Source of the DNA: Micromonospora halotolerans
Lineage (GTDB): Bacteria; Actinomycetota; Actinomycetes; Mycobacteriales; Micromonosporaceae
Reading direction: 5' to 3'
Assembly: GCF_032108445.1 (NCBI RefSeq)
Contig: NZ_CP134876.1
Location: forward strand, 310,001-374,000
DNA: 64,000 nucleotides
A program made the position numbers and the translations under genes. Positions 45,266 to 53,302 of this stretch are shown here, piece by piece; within the stretch, counting starts at the first letter, position 1, and the number at the start of each line of letters is the position of its first letter. The notes below the pieces were generated by a model. The model searched no databases and had not been told where the DNA came from. It saw only the letters and a program-made list of their open reading frames with translations.

Positions 45266-45301
45266 AACAACCCGGTCGCACCCATTGTCCGACCAGTTGT
45301 T
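45266..45301. repeat. Imperfect inverted repeat before the aminotransferase operon
   Basis: AACAACCCGGTCG (45266-45278) faces CGACCAGTTGTT (45290-45301), complementary except near the CC/A position, with an 11-nt loop. It is in the 156-bp space between the TetR gene end and the aminotransferase start. It may be a terminator for the TetR gene or an operator. Confidence 0.45.
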
Positions 45302-45350
45302 GTCCTGGTGTTCATGATCGACTGGCGGGCCGCGGACGGGGACCCGGGGG

Positions 45351-45983
45351 TCACACTTCCACCTCGCCGCGGACAGGCCCCAAGCATGCTACCCGGAGGG
45401 CCGCGACGATCGCGGAGGCCAGGCGGGGCACCTCGTCGAGATCCAACGGCGCCCGGGAGATGGCCATCCGCCAGTAGACCGGACCGACGATCAGGTCCAC
45501 CGCGGCGCGCCGGTCGGTGTCCGGGGAGAGCTCACCCCGCTCGACGGCCCGGCCGATGAGGATCCGGCCGACGGCCTGCTGGTAGTCGTCCAGCGCCGCC
45601 TGGAGCTTCTCCGCGATCTGCGGATTGCGGGCAGCCTCGGCCAGCAGGTCCGGGATGATCTGCGAGGCCAGGCGGTGACGCAGCGCACGGGCCATCACGT
45701 GGAGCAGGATCTCCAGGTCGCCCAGGAGGCTCCCGGTGTCCAGCAGCGGCAGGTTGCGGCCCGCCGCCGCGGAGACCATGTCCAGCACGAGGTCGAGTTT
45801 CGAGCGCCAGCGGCGGTAGATCGCGGTCTTGCTGACCCCGGCCCGGCGGGCCACCGCCTCGATGGAGAGGCGGCCGTAGCCGACCTCGGCCAACTCCTGC
45901 ATCACGGCGGCGCGGATGGCACTGGTGATCTCCCCGCGCAGCACCGCCGCGCCGGCCGGGGCACGCCTCTTCTCGGTCGTCAC
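45351..45983 (-). CDS. TetR-family transcriptional regulator
   Basis: A repressor-type protein of 210 aa with an N-terminal TetR helix-turn-helix (IEAVARRAGVSKTAIYRRW, about residues 38-57) and a helical ligand domain ending DLIVGPVYWRMAISRAPLD, the TetR_C type common in mycobacterial and streptomycete regulators. The frame opens at 46046, but the GTG at 45983 has TACATT 7 nt upstream, consistent with a leaderless start. It is divergent from the TagG/TagH-type ABC transporter. The shared intergenic DNA has an inverted repeat suited to TetR binding. Confidence 0.88.
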   Translation of the reverse strand: MTTEKRRAPAGAAVLRGEITSAIRAAVMQELAEVGYGRLSIEAVARRAGVSKTAIYRRWRSKLDLVLDMVSAAAGRNLPLLDTGSLLGDLEILLHVMARALRHRLASQIIPDLLAEAARNPQIAEKLQAALDDYQQAVGRILIGRAVERGELSPDTDRRAAVDLIVGPVYWRMAISRAPLDLDEVPRLASAIVAALRVACLGPVRGEVEV

Positions 45984-45990
45984 GTGGGAC

Positions 45991-45996
45991 AATGTA
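45991..45996 (-). promoter_or_regulatory. Leaderless -10 box of the TetR gene
   Basis: TACATT on the minus strand ends 7 nt before the GTG at 45983. No ribosome-binding site is present. Confidence 0.45.
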
Positions 45997-45997
45997 G

Positions 45998-46018
45998 CGC
46001 AACGACGATACGGTTGCG
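45998..46018. promoter_or_regulatory. Candidate TetR operator
   Basis: CGCAAC (45998-46003) and GTTGCG (46013-46018) form an inverted repeat with a 9-nt centre. It overlaps the -35 box of the divergent ABC-transporter promoter and lies just upstream of the TetR gene's own -10 box. Confidence 0.5.
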
Positions 46019-46042
46019 TCCCGACGTGTTTTCGACTACCTT
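46014..46042 (+). promoter_or_regulatory. Promoter of the teichoic-acid-type ABC transporter operon
   Basis: TTGCGT (46014-46019), a 17-nt spacer and TACCTT (46037-46042) match a housekeeping-type promoter about 100 nt before the permease start. Confidence 0.55.
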
Positions 46043-46145
46043 CCACGCATCAGCGAGGCACCTCCCCGCCCGGCCACGCTAGATTTCCACGCCGCGACAC
46101 ACATCTCCTGCTCCCCATCGGCACGAAAGATCGGAGCGCCTCACC

Positions 46146-47051
46146 ATGGCCAACACCGCGGTGGCCGACCCCGAATCCGGGCTGACCCGGGCCCAGCTCG
46201 CCCAGCGGTACGGGCTCCGGGTCGCCGGGGAACGCCCGCCTCTGGCCGAGTACGCCCGCCGGCTGTGGGCGTACCGACACTTCATGACCGCGTACTCGCG
46301 GGCGAAGGTCGCCTCCTCGTTCAGCAACACTCAGCTCGGCCAGCTCTGGCAGGTGCTCACCCCGCTCACCAACGCGGCGGTCTACTACCTGATCTTCGGC
46401 GTGATCATCTCGCAGAACCGGCACGTGCCGAACTTCATCGCGTATCTCTGCACGGGTGTCTTCATCTTCACGTTCACCCAGAGCGCGGCACTCCAGGGCA
46501 CCAGCGCGATCACCGGCAACCTGGGCCTGATCCGGGCGCTCCAGTTCCCGCGTGCCGCGCTGCCGATCACGGTCACCCTCGTGCAGCTCCAGCAGCTGCT
46601 CATGTCGATGGTGGTGCTGGCCGGGATCGTGCTGTTCACCGGCGAGCCGATCACCTTCCGCTGGCTGCTGATCGCGCCGATGCTGGTACTCCAGTCGATC
46701 TTCAACGTCGGGCTGACCATGATCATGGCCCGGATCGGCTCCAAGGTCACCGACCTCAAGCAGGTCATGCCGTTCGTGCTGCGGACCTGGCTCTACGGCT
46801 CCGGTGTGCTCTACAGCGTCAAGCTCTTCGAGGACCGGCTCCCTGGCTGGGCGGCGACCGCCCTGGAATCCAACCCGATCCTGGTCTACATCGAGCTGGC
46901 CCGGTACGCGCTGCTCGACTCGGCGTACCCGGCACACATCGCATCCTCGCCGCCGCGGCTGTGGACCCTCGCGGTGCTCTGGGCGGTGGTCTTCGGTGTC
47001 GGCGGATTCGTCTACTTCTGGCGCGGAGAGAAGGAGTACGGCCGTGGCTGA
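46146..47051 (+). CDS. ABC-2 type polysaccharide/teichoic acid exporter permease (TagG/Wzm-like)
   Basis: A membrane permease of 301 aa with six helices after a cytoplasmic N-terminal stretch (about residues 1-65). SSFSNTQLGQLWQVLTPLTNAAVYYLIFG is typical of the Wzm/TagG family, as is the LEDRLPGWAATALESNPILVYIELAR-type region before the last helices (ESNPI near 240). With the adjacent ATPase it exports an undecaprenyl-linked polymer across the membrane. A CGGAG site precedes the ATG. It overlaps the ATPase gene by 8 nt. It is likely controlled by the divergent TetR protein. Confidence 0.9.
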   Translation: MANTAVADPESGLTRAQLAQRYGLRVAGERPPLAEYARRLWAYRHFMTAYSRAKVASSFSNTQLGQLWQVLTPLTNAAVYYLIFGVIISQNRHVPNFIAYLCTGVFIFTFTQSAALQGTSAITGNLGLIRALQFPRAALPITVTLVQLQQLLMSMVVLAGIVLFTGEPITFRWLLIAPMLVLQSIFNVGLTMIMARIGSKVTDLKQVMPFVLRTWLYGSGVLYSVKLFEDRLPGWAATALESNPILVYIELARYALLDSAYPAHIASSPPRLWTLAVLWAVVFGVGGFVYFWRGEKEYGRG

Positions 47052-47844
47052 CCTCACGCAGCCGGCGGGCAGCACCGCCGTGGAGGACTCGGGGCGCATT
47101 CCCACCGTGGTGGTGGACGACGTGCACGTGATCTACAAGATCCACAAGGGCGCCACCGGGGGCACCACCCCGGTCTCCGCGCTCAAGCGCATCGTGTCCC
47201 GCACCAACGCGCCGAACATCCGTGAGGTGCACGCGGTCAAGGGGGTGAGCTTCACCGCGTACGAGGGTGAGGCCATCGGCCTGATCGGCAGCAACGGCTC
47301 CGGCAAGTCCACCCTGCTGCGGGCCATCGCCGGCCTGCTCCCGCCGGCCCGGGGCGCGGTCTACACGCAGGGCCAGCCGTCCCTGCTCGGCGTGAACGCG
47401 GCGCTGCTCAACGACCTCTCCGGTGAGCGCAACGTGGTGCTCGGGTGCCTGGCCATGGGCATGTCGCCCGAGGAGGTCAAGCGGCTCGCGCCGGAGATCA
47501 TCGAGTTCTCCGGGATCAACGAGCGCGGCGATTTCGCCTCGCTGCCGATGCGCACCTACTCCTCCGGCATGGGCGCCCGGCTGCGCTTCGCCATCTCCTC
47601 CGCGAAGAAGCACGACGTGCTGCTCATCGACGAGGCGTTGGCCACCGGTGACCGCAAGTTCCGGGCCCGCAGCGAGCAGCGGGTGCGGGAGCTGCGCGAC
47701 AGCGCCGGCACCGTTTTCCTGGTCAGCCACTCCATCGGCTCGATCCGGGACACCTGCGAGCGCACCATCTGGCTGGAGAGCGGCGTCCTGAAGATGGACG
47801 GCCCCACCCAGGAGGTCTGCGACGCCTACGAGAACCAGAAGTAG
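47044..47844 (+). CDS. ABC exporter ATPase (TagH/Wzt-like, short form)
   Basis: A nucleotide-binding protein of 266 aa. Walker A GSNGSGKSTLLR, signature YSSGMGARLRFA and Walker B DVLLIDEALATGD are intact, and SHSIGSIRDTC contains the switch His. A Wzt-type N-terminal extension with IYKIHKG precedes the domain, and VHAVKGVSFTAYEGE is typical of the teichoic/O-antigen subfamily. It lacks the C-terminal carbohydrate-binding domain of long Wzt proteins, so export probably does not depend on a polymer-end cap. The GTG at 47044 lies in the last codons of the permease. A strong terminator follows. Confidence 0.92.
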   Translation: MADLTQPAGSTAVEDSGRIPTVVVDDVHVIYKIHKGATGGTTPVSALKRIVSRTNAPNIREVHAVKGVSFTAYEGEAIGLIGSNGSGKSTLLRAIAGLLPPARGAVYTQGQPSLLGVNAALLNDLSGERNVVLGCLAMGMSPEEVKRLAPEIIEFSGINERGDFASLPMRTYSSGMGARLRFAISSAKKHDVLLIDEALATGDRKFRARSEQRVRELRDSAGTVFLVSHSIGSIRDTCERTIWLESGVLKMDGPTQEVCDAYENQK

Positions 47845-47851
47845 CCGTCCG

Positions 47852-47892
47852 GGAGCGCACCGGTCCCGGGCTCGCCCGGGTCGGTGCGCTCC
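47852..47892 (+). terminator. Terminator after the ABC transporter operon
   Basis: GGAGCGCACCG (47852-47862) pairs with 47882-47892, and CCCGGG (47865-47870) with 47875-47880, forming a long stem with a CTCG loop just after the stop. Confidence 0.75.
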
Positions 47893-47982
47893 GTCGTACG
47901 CGTTAAGGTTTCCCTCGGCGCCGACCAAAATTCACCACCCGGTCACCGAACCCCAAACCCCCCGCAGAAGTGAGGAACGGCA

Positions 47983-49494
47983 ATGACGCAGGACCGCACC
48001 CCCGCACCGGACGCCGCGCCGGCGAGCCCGGCTCCCTGGCGCCCCTCGCGGACGGTGGCCGTGATCCTCGCCGGGGGGACCGGGACACGTCTGGGGCTGG
48101 GCATCCCGAAGCAGCTGCTGAAGATCGCCGGCAAGCCGATCATCGAGCACACCCTGGCCGTGTTCGAGGCGGCACCGGAGATCGACGAGATCATCGTGCT
48201 GATGGCGGCCGGGCACGTGCCCGACGCGGAGCGGATCGTCGCCAACGCGGGCTTCCGCAAGGTCAGCAAGGTGATCGAGGGCGGTGACACCCGCAACGAC
48301 ACCACCCGGATCGCGCTGGACGCCGTCGGCGAGGGCGACGTCAACATCCTCTTCCACGACGCGGTGCGCCCGCTGGTCAGCGCCCGGATCGTGCGCGAGT
48401 GCGTGAACGCGCTCTGGAGCTACTCGGCGGTGGACGTGGCCATCCCGTCCGCCGACACGATCATCCAGGTCGACCAGGACGAGTGCATCACCGACATCCC
48501 GGTCCGCGCCACCCTGCGCCGCGGCCAGACCCCGCAGGCGTTCCGCTCCGGCATTATCCGTGAGGCGTACCGGCGGGCCGAGGGCGACCCGGACTTCGCC
48601 GCGACCGACGACTGCGGCGTGGTGCTGCGTTACCTGCCCGGCACGCCGATCAAGGTGATCGACGGCTCGGACGAGAACATCAAGGTCACCCACCCGGTCG
48701 ACGTGCACCTGGCGGACAAGCTCTTCCAGCTCGCCGCCGCCCAGGTGCCCAAGGTCAGCGGCCACCGCGGCTACACCGAGGAGCTGACCGGCCGGACCAT
48801 CGTGGTCTTCGGCGGCAGCTACGGCATCGGCCACGACCTCACCGAGCTGGCCCGCCGCTACGGCGCCCAGGTCTTCCCATTCAGCCGCTCCACCACCGGC
48901 ACCCACGTCGAGCGGGCCGAGGACGTCTCGGCCGCGCTGAAGACCGCCTTCGAGGCGACCGGCCGGATCGACCACGTGGTGGTCACCGCCGGGATCCTGG
49001 AGAAGGGCGCCCTGGCGGAGATGGACGAGGAGACGATGGACCGCCTCCTGCACGTCAACTTCGTCGGCCCGGTCACCATCGCCCGGCAGTCGCTGCCCTA
49101 CCTGCAGCAGACCAAGGGCCAGCTGCTCCTCTACACCTCCAGCTCCTACACCCGGGGCCGGGCCCGCTACGCGCTCTACTCGGCCACCAAGGCCGCCCTG
49201 GTCAACCTGACCCAGGCGCTCGCCGACGAGTGGGCCGAGTTCGGCGTACGGGTGAACTGCGTCAACCCGGAGCGCACCGCCACCCCGATGCGCACGAAGG
49301 CGTTCGGCGAGGAGCCGGAGCACACGCTGCTCTCCGCCGAGGCCGTCGCCCAGGCCTCCCTGGACGTGCTGATCTCCGAGCTGACCGGCCAGGTGATCGA
49401 CGTGCGCCGGGCGCCCGGCGAGCCGGTGGTCGCGGTGCCCGCCCAATCGGGCGCGCAAGCGTCTGAGCAGATGCCCACCGGCATCGACGCCTGA
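47983..49494 (+). CDS. Bifunctional CDP-ribitol synthase: cytidylyltransferase-SDR fusion
   Basis: A protein of 503 aa with two joined enzymes. Residues about 25-255 are an IspD/TarI-type cytidylyltransferase (ILAGGTGTRLGLGIPKQLLK, FHDAVRPLVS, TPQAFR). Residues about 270-480 are a short-chain reductase (GGSYGIGHDL near 276, Y399 and K403 in YALYSATKAALVN). This order matches the Haemophilus Acs1/Bcs1 CDP-ribitol synthase: the reductase makes ribitol-5-phosphate from ribulose-5-phosphate and the first domain activates it with CTP. An AGGAA site precedes the ATG. It is next to a polyol-phosphate polymerase gene and an exporter, so the product is probably built into a teichoic acid. The polyol identity is an inference. 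Confidence 0.88.
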   Translation: MTQDRTPAPDAAPASPAPWRPSRTVAVILAGGTGTRLGLGIPKQLLKIAGKPIIEHTLAVFEAAPEIDEIIVLMAAGHVPDAERIVANAGFRKVSKVIEGGDTRNDTTRIALDAVGEGDVNILFHDAVRPLVSARIVRECVNALWSYSAVDVAIPSADTIIQVDQDECITDIPVRATLRRGQTPQAFRSGIIREAYRRAEGDPDFAATDDCGVVLRYLPGTPIKVIDGSDENIKVTHPVDVHLADKLFQLAAAQVPKVSGHRGYTEELTGRTIVVFGGSYGIGHDLTELARRYGAQVFPFSRSTTGTHVERAEDVSAALKTAFEATGRIDHVVVTAGILEKGALAEMDEETMDRLLHVNFVGPVTIARQSLPYLQQTKGQLLLYTSSSYTRGRARYALYSATKAALVNLTQALADEWAEFGVRVNCVNPERTATPMRTKAFGEEPEHTLLSAEAVAQASLDVLISELTGQVIDVRRAPGEPVVAVPAQSGAQASEQMPTGIDA

Positions 49495-49516
49495 GTCGCG
49501 GGACAGGACGAGCCAG

Positions 49517-51214
49517 ATGCGCGGTGACCTGGTCCGGAAGCTGCTCGCCCGGGTGCTGACCACCGGGCTGGCAGTGCTGGCCTTCCTCGTCGTGGCGCTC
49601 ACCGGGGCCACCGGCTGGGGCCTGACGGTCGCGGTCGCCGCGCTCGCCGCCGCCGCCTGGGAGCGCCGGGTCCGGCCGACCGCCGACGGCCTCGCCGAGT
49701 CGGTGCTGGTCGCCGCCGGCATCCTGGTCGGCTACGCCCGCCGGCTGGACGCCGGCTTCGACCCGGCGCTGGCGGCCACCGCGCTGGTCCTGCTCGGCCT
49801 GGTGCTGCTGGTCGGGCCGCTGCGCGACGCCGGCGCGCTGGAGATCCGGGCGGCCAACCTGCCGGTCCGGTCCTGGACGCCGATGGTCGCCGCCCGGCTC
49901 GGCGACGCGCTGCTGGTGCTGCTCGCCCTGGTGGCGCTCGCCGCCGGCCTGGCCCTGCCCGCCTGGGTGGCCCTGGTGGCCGCGCTGCTGGTGGGGGCGG
50001 GCTGCGGCGCGGTCGGCCTCGACCTGGCCCGGCGCCGGTTCCGGCCGCCGGCCGGCGGCGGCCCGGTGGGCCGGGCGCTGCGCCGGCACCAGCCCGAGTT
50101 CCTGCTCTACTTCTCCGCCCCGCCCGGCTCCGAGTACCAGGTCACCATGTGGCTGCCCTACCTGGAGCGGATCGGCCGGCCGTTCCTGGTGCTGCTGCGC
50201 GAGCCCGAGTTCCTCCCGACGGTGGCCGCGGCCACCAGCGCGCCCGTGGTCTTCTGCCCCACGCTGAAGACCATGGACGAGGCGCTGGTGCCGAGCCTGC
50301 GGGCGGCCTTCTACGTCAACCACGGCGCGAAGAACAGCCACTGCATCCGCTTCGCGCAGCTCACCCACGTGCAGCTGCACCACGGCGACAGCGACAAGGC
50401 GCCCAGCGCCAACCCGGTCTCGGCGATCTTCGACAAGATCTTCGTGGCCGGGCCGGCGGCCATCGAGCGGTACGCCCGGGCCGGCGTGGAGATCCCCGCC
50501 GAGAAGTTCGTCGTGGTGGGCCGGCCCCAGGTGGAGGCGATCGAGGTACGCCGGGAGCCGGTCACCGGGCTCGCCCACCCGACCGTGCTGTACACCCCCA
50601 CCTGGACCGGGCACCACGCCGACGCCGACTACTGCTCGCTGCCGGTGGCCGAGACGCTGATCCGCCGGCTGCTCGACCGGGGGGCCACGGTGATCCTGCG
50701 GGCGCACCCGTACACCACCCAGAACCCGGCCTCGGCCCGGCAGTTGGCCCGCCTCACCGAGCTGCTCGCCGCCGACCGGGCCCGGACCGGGCGGGCGCAC
50801 CTGTGGGGCGCGGCGGCCGCCCGCGAGCTGACCCTGACCGAGTGCGTCAACCGGGCCGACGCCCTGGTCTCGGACGTCTCCGGGGTGATCTCCGACTGGC
50901 TCTACTCGGGCAAGCCATACGCGGTCACCGACATGGGCGTCGACGGGGACGACTTCGTCGCGCGGTTCCCGCTGGCCGGCTCCGGCTACGTGCTGCGCCG
51001 GGACATGTCCAACGTGGACGAGGTGCTGACCGGGCTGCTGGACACCGACCCGAAGGCGGCGGCGCGCTGGGCCACCCGGGCCCGCTACCTGGGCGACTTC
51101 CCGGCCGAGTCGTACGCCGAGGTCTTCCTCGACGCCGCCCGCCGGCAGCTCGCGCCGGTCCCGACCGCGCCCGCCCCGCGCGACGGCTCCCCGGTCCCCT
51201 CCCCCGCCGCCTGA
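49517..51214 (+). CDS. TagF/TarL-type polyol-phosphate polymerase with N-terminal membrane helices
   Basis: A protein of 565 aa. Residues about 10-165 contain four to five hydrophobic helices, and 190-545 form a CDP-glycerol glycerophosphotransferase-type domain. THVQLHHGDSDKAPSANP replaces the classical HG(x)xxK active-site turn, followed by VLYTPTWTGHH and SDVSGVISDWLYSGKPYAVTD, all typical of the TagB/F family. The N-terminal helices are an addition relative to the peripheral Bacillus enzymes and would anchor it to the membrane. AGGACGAG precedes the ATG, 22 bp after the CDP-ribitol synthase gene. It should polymerise CDP-ribitol into poly(ribitol phosphate). Confidence 0.87.
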   Translation: MRGDLVRKLLARVLTTGLAVLAFLVVALTGATGWGLTVAVAALAAAAWERRVRPTADGLAESVLVAAGILVGYARRLDAGFDPALAATALVLLGLVLLVGPLRDAGALEIRAANLPVRSWTPMVAARLGDALLVLLALVALAAGLALPAWVALVAALLVGAGCGAVGLDLARRRFRPPAGGGPVGRALRRHQPEFLLYFSAPPGSEYQVTMWLPYLERIGRPFLVLLREPEFLPTVAAATSAPVVFCPTLKTMDEALVPSLRAAFYVNHGAKNSHCIRFAQLTHVQLHHGDSDKAPSANPVSAIFDKIFVAGPAAIERYARAGVEIPAEKFVVVGRPQVEAIEVRREPVTGLAHPTVLYTPTWTGHHADADYCSLPVAETLIRRLLDRGATVILRAHPYTTQNPASARQLARLTELLAADRARTGRAHLWGAAAARELTLTECVNRADALVSDVSGVISDWLYSGKPYAVTDMGVDGDDFVARFPLAGSGYVLRRDMSNVDEVLTGLLDTDPKAAARWATRARYLGDFPAESYAEVFLDAARRQLAPVPTAPAPRDGSPVPSPAA

Positions 51215-51222
51215 CCCGACGG

Positions 51223-51972
51223 TCAGAGGTACGCGTCGAGCAGGGCGAGCACCGCCGCGGGGTCCTCGACGTGCGCGTTGTGGCCCAGGCCGGGCAGGGT
51301 GGCGACCGGGACGCCCAGTTCCTTGAGCTGCGCGTCGGTCACCATCGGGTCCTGCTCCCCGCGGGCCAGCAGCACGGGGACGTCGACGGCGGCGAGCAGC
51401 GCCGGCAGCCGGGGCTCCCCCACCGCGAAGGCGGCCGGATCCATGGCCAGCCGCCACCGGCCGTCCTCCCGGCGCAACCCCGCCTCCACCACGGGGTGGT
51501 CGGGGGCGAACAGCCCGGCCAGCCCGGAGACCCGCAGGTAGCGGCGGGCCGCCTCGTCCCGGGTGGCGAACCAGGTCACCGGACGGGCGGCCAGCTCGCT
51601 GGTCTTCTCCAGGTCGGCCGGGGACCAGACGGCCTTGATGCCGAGCCCGACCACCGCGTCGACCGGCAGCCGCCGCGACCGCGCGGCCAGCGCCAGCGCC
51701 ACCACCCCGCCGAGCGAGTGGCCGAGCAGCACGAGCCGGTCCCGGGGGCCGAGCCGCTCGGCCACCGGGCCGAACCCCTCGACCACCCGCCGGGCCAGGG
51801 CCTCGAAGGAGTATTCCGGCAGCGGAGACGACCAGCCGTGCCCGGCCAGGTCGGGGGCGAGCCAGCGCCCCGCCCAGTGGCGCTCCAGCAGCGGCGCCCA
51901 CGGCAGCCACACCTCACCGGTGGCGCCCATGCCGTGCAGCAGCAGCTGGCGGGTACCCGTCGTGTCGCCCAT
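51223..51972 (-). CDS. Alpha/beta-hydrolase fold protein
   Basis: A serine hydrolase of 249 aa. The nucleophile is the Ser in VLLGHSLGGVVAL (near residue 90), the acid is probably the Asp in ARGEQDPMVTD, and the His is in LPGLGHNAHVEDP. The oxyanion region LLLHGMGATGEVW is at the start. No signal peptide. The substrate is not evident; the family includes esterases and haloperoxidase-like enzymes. It ends 8 bp from the convergent polymerase gene. It uses an ATG without a clear ribosome-binding site, and CACACT lies 7 nt upstream. Confidence 0.85.
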   Translation of the reverse strand: MGDTTGTRQLLLHGMGATGEVWLPWAPLLERHWAGRWLAPDLAGHGWSSPLPEYSFEALARRVVEGFGPVAERLGPRDRLVLLGHSLGGVVALALAARSRRLPVDAVVGLGIKAVWSPADLEKTSELAARPVTWFATRDEAARRYLRVSGLAGLFAPDHPVVEAGLRREDGRWRLAMDPAAFAVGEPRLPALLAAVDVPVLLARGEQDPMVTDAQLKELGVPVATLPGLGHNAHVEDPAAVLALLDAYL

Positions 51973-52030
51973 AGGGCGCAGTGTGCCACCGGACGGACAC
52001 GACGCGCGAGAGCGGCCGGCACGACGACGT

Positions 52031-52060
52031 CGGGCACCGGCTCGGTGGAGCCGGTGCCCG
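52031..52060 (-). terminator. Terminator after the C39-like peptidase gene
   Basis: CGGGCACCGGCTC (52031-52043) is exactly complementary to 52048-52060, with a GGTG loop, 16 nt downstream of the minus-strand stop at 52077. Confidence 0.8.
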
Positions 52061-52076
52061 ACGGGGAAGGGTGCGA

Positions 52077-52907
52077 TCAGGCGGAGTAGCCGCGGGTGGC
52101 CGCCCAGTTCGCCAGGTCGATGGTGCTGACCCAGTACGCGGGCAGCGCCGGGTTCGCCGAGTCGGCGATCCGGACGGTCCGGCCGTCGTTCTTGTAGCCG
52201 ACCACGGCGATGTAGTGGCCGCCCGGGAACGAGTGCCAGCCGCCGTCGGTGTCGGTGGCGTCGCCGGCCACGTTGACCACCACGCCCCGGCCATCGGTGA
52301 TCGCCTTGACCACGTCCGCCTGGAGCTGGTCCATCTCGGCCGGGCTCGCCGAGCCGCCGAACATGTGGGTCCGGTACGGGTTGCCCTTGACCATCTGGTT
52401 CAGGCCGCGGGTGGTGTCCTCGGCCGAGTTGGTGCCGCTCTCGGTGGTGCCGAGCGGGCCGGCCATCGCTTCCTGGGTGGTCTCGACGCCGCTCGCGCTG
52501 AGCGCGTTCCGCACCGCGGCCGGGCCGCAGTTCCAGTACTGGGTCTGCGCCTGGTACTCGTAGTCGAGGACCTTGGTCGACGGCGGCTTCGGCTTCGCCT
52601 TCCGGGTGGTGTCCGGGTCGGTGGTGGCCTTGGCGGCGGCCTTCGCGACCAACGGCGACGCGCTCGGCGAGGCGGACGGCGACGGGATGGCGACCCGGGC
52701 CTCGCCCCGGCTGGCGACCTCACCGAGCCGCGAGCCCAGCTCGGCGACCGCGGCGGTGTTCTCCCGGTGGACCGGGGCCTCGTCGGCGGCGGTGAGGGCG
52801 GCGCCGGCGCCGCCGGCCAGCACGAGCGCGGCGGCCGAGCCGGCGATGATCTGGTACGGGCGCTCGGTCACGAGACGCCGCAGCTGACGCTTCAGGTGAT
52901 GCTTCAC
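52077..52907 (-). CDS. Secreted C39-like cysteine peptidase family protein
   Basis: A protein of 276 aa. A basic start and hydrophobic stretch (about 17-40) form a signal peptide or anchor. A Ser/Pro/Ala-rich and Lys-rich linker follows (about 65-110), then a papain-like Peptidase_C39_2 domain with C127 in YWNCGPAAVRNAL, His in GGHYIAVVGY and Asp in VRIADSANP. It probably cleaves a peptide or acts in cell-wall maintenance; the substrate is unknown. The frame opens at 52949, but the GTG at 52907 has GGAGG 5 nt upstream. A c-di-AMP riboswitch on the same strand lies 230-350 nt upstream, which suggests control by the osmotic and cell-wall second messenger. Confidence 0.85.
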   Translation of the reverse strand: MKHHLKRQLRRLVTERPYQIIAGSAAALVLAGGAGAALTAADEAPVHRENTAAVAELGSRLGEVASRGEARVAIPSPSASPSASPLVAKAAAKATTDPDTTRKAKPKPPSTKVLDYEYQAQTQYWNCGPAAVRNALSASGVETTQEAMAGPLGTTESGTNSAEDTTRGLNQMVKGNPYRTHMFGGSASPAEMDQLQADVVKAITDGRGVVVNVAGDATDTDGGWHSFPGGHYIAVVGYKNDGRTVRIADSANPALPAYWVSTIDLANWAATRGYSA

Positions 52908-53048
52908 GGGTTCCTCCACGGGAGCGTGCGCGGCACACACCGGCCCCACGCGCGGAGGAGCTCACGCGCGCTGGCGGGGCGGCGGGTCGCCGCGGAAGGG
53001 GAGCGCCCGGGGGCCGGGCGGTCGGGGGGTGGCCGGGTCAGGTCGCCG

Positions 53049-53111
53049 TCAGGCGAGCGCCGGCACCACGATGCCGTGGAGGCGGGGGGACGAGCGGGGG
53101 GTGGTGAGCAC
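53049..53111 (-). CDS. Possible 20-codon leader ORF after the riboswitch
   Basis: GTG at 53111 follows the riboswitch-associated GGAAGGAG (53123-53130) by 11 nt and encodes MLTTPRSSPRLHGIVVPALA before TGA. The frame also reaches a GTG at 53123 inside the SD. It may be only the chance reading of a leader, but it is the first frame a ribosome would meet after the switch. No homolog is known to me. Confidence 0.25.
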   Translation of the reverse strand: MLTTPRSSPRLHGIVVPALA

Positions 53112-53135
53112 GAGGAATGGCACTCCTTCCGTGAC

Positions 53136-53260
53136 CGCCGACCGGGTTAGCTGACGGATTCGGGCGGGAAGTACGCCCTACCGCGAGCCGTGGCCCGCGG
53201 ATTCACCCCGGTGTTGCTGTGGGTCCCCGGTTCGTGTGAGCACGATTAGGCGGGTCGGCG
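53136..53260 (-). promoter_or_regulatory. c-di-AMP (ydaO/yuaA-type) riboswitch
   Basis: On the minus strand the conserved blocks appear in order: GGGGACCCACAG, GGGGTGAATCC (GTGAATCC at 53199-53206) and CGTCAGCTAACCCGG (53142-53156). CGCCGACC (53253-53260) pairs with GGTCGGCG (53136-53143) as an 8-bp closing helix, and GGAAGGAG follows at 53123-53130. This is the pattern of actinobacterial ydaO switches upstream of rpf, peptidase and cell-wall hydrolase genes, where c-di-AMP binding turns expression off. Confidence 0.9.
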
Positions 53261-53302
53261 CGGCGTCGCCTCTTGCGATCGGAAACCGCTCCGGACGCGC
53301 CG

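Noticed and set aside
45311..45322. TCATGATCGAC, similar to one arm of the 13309-13369 palindrome
   Set aside because: Only 11 nt match and the second arm is missing; it could be a decayed copy but cannot be supported.
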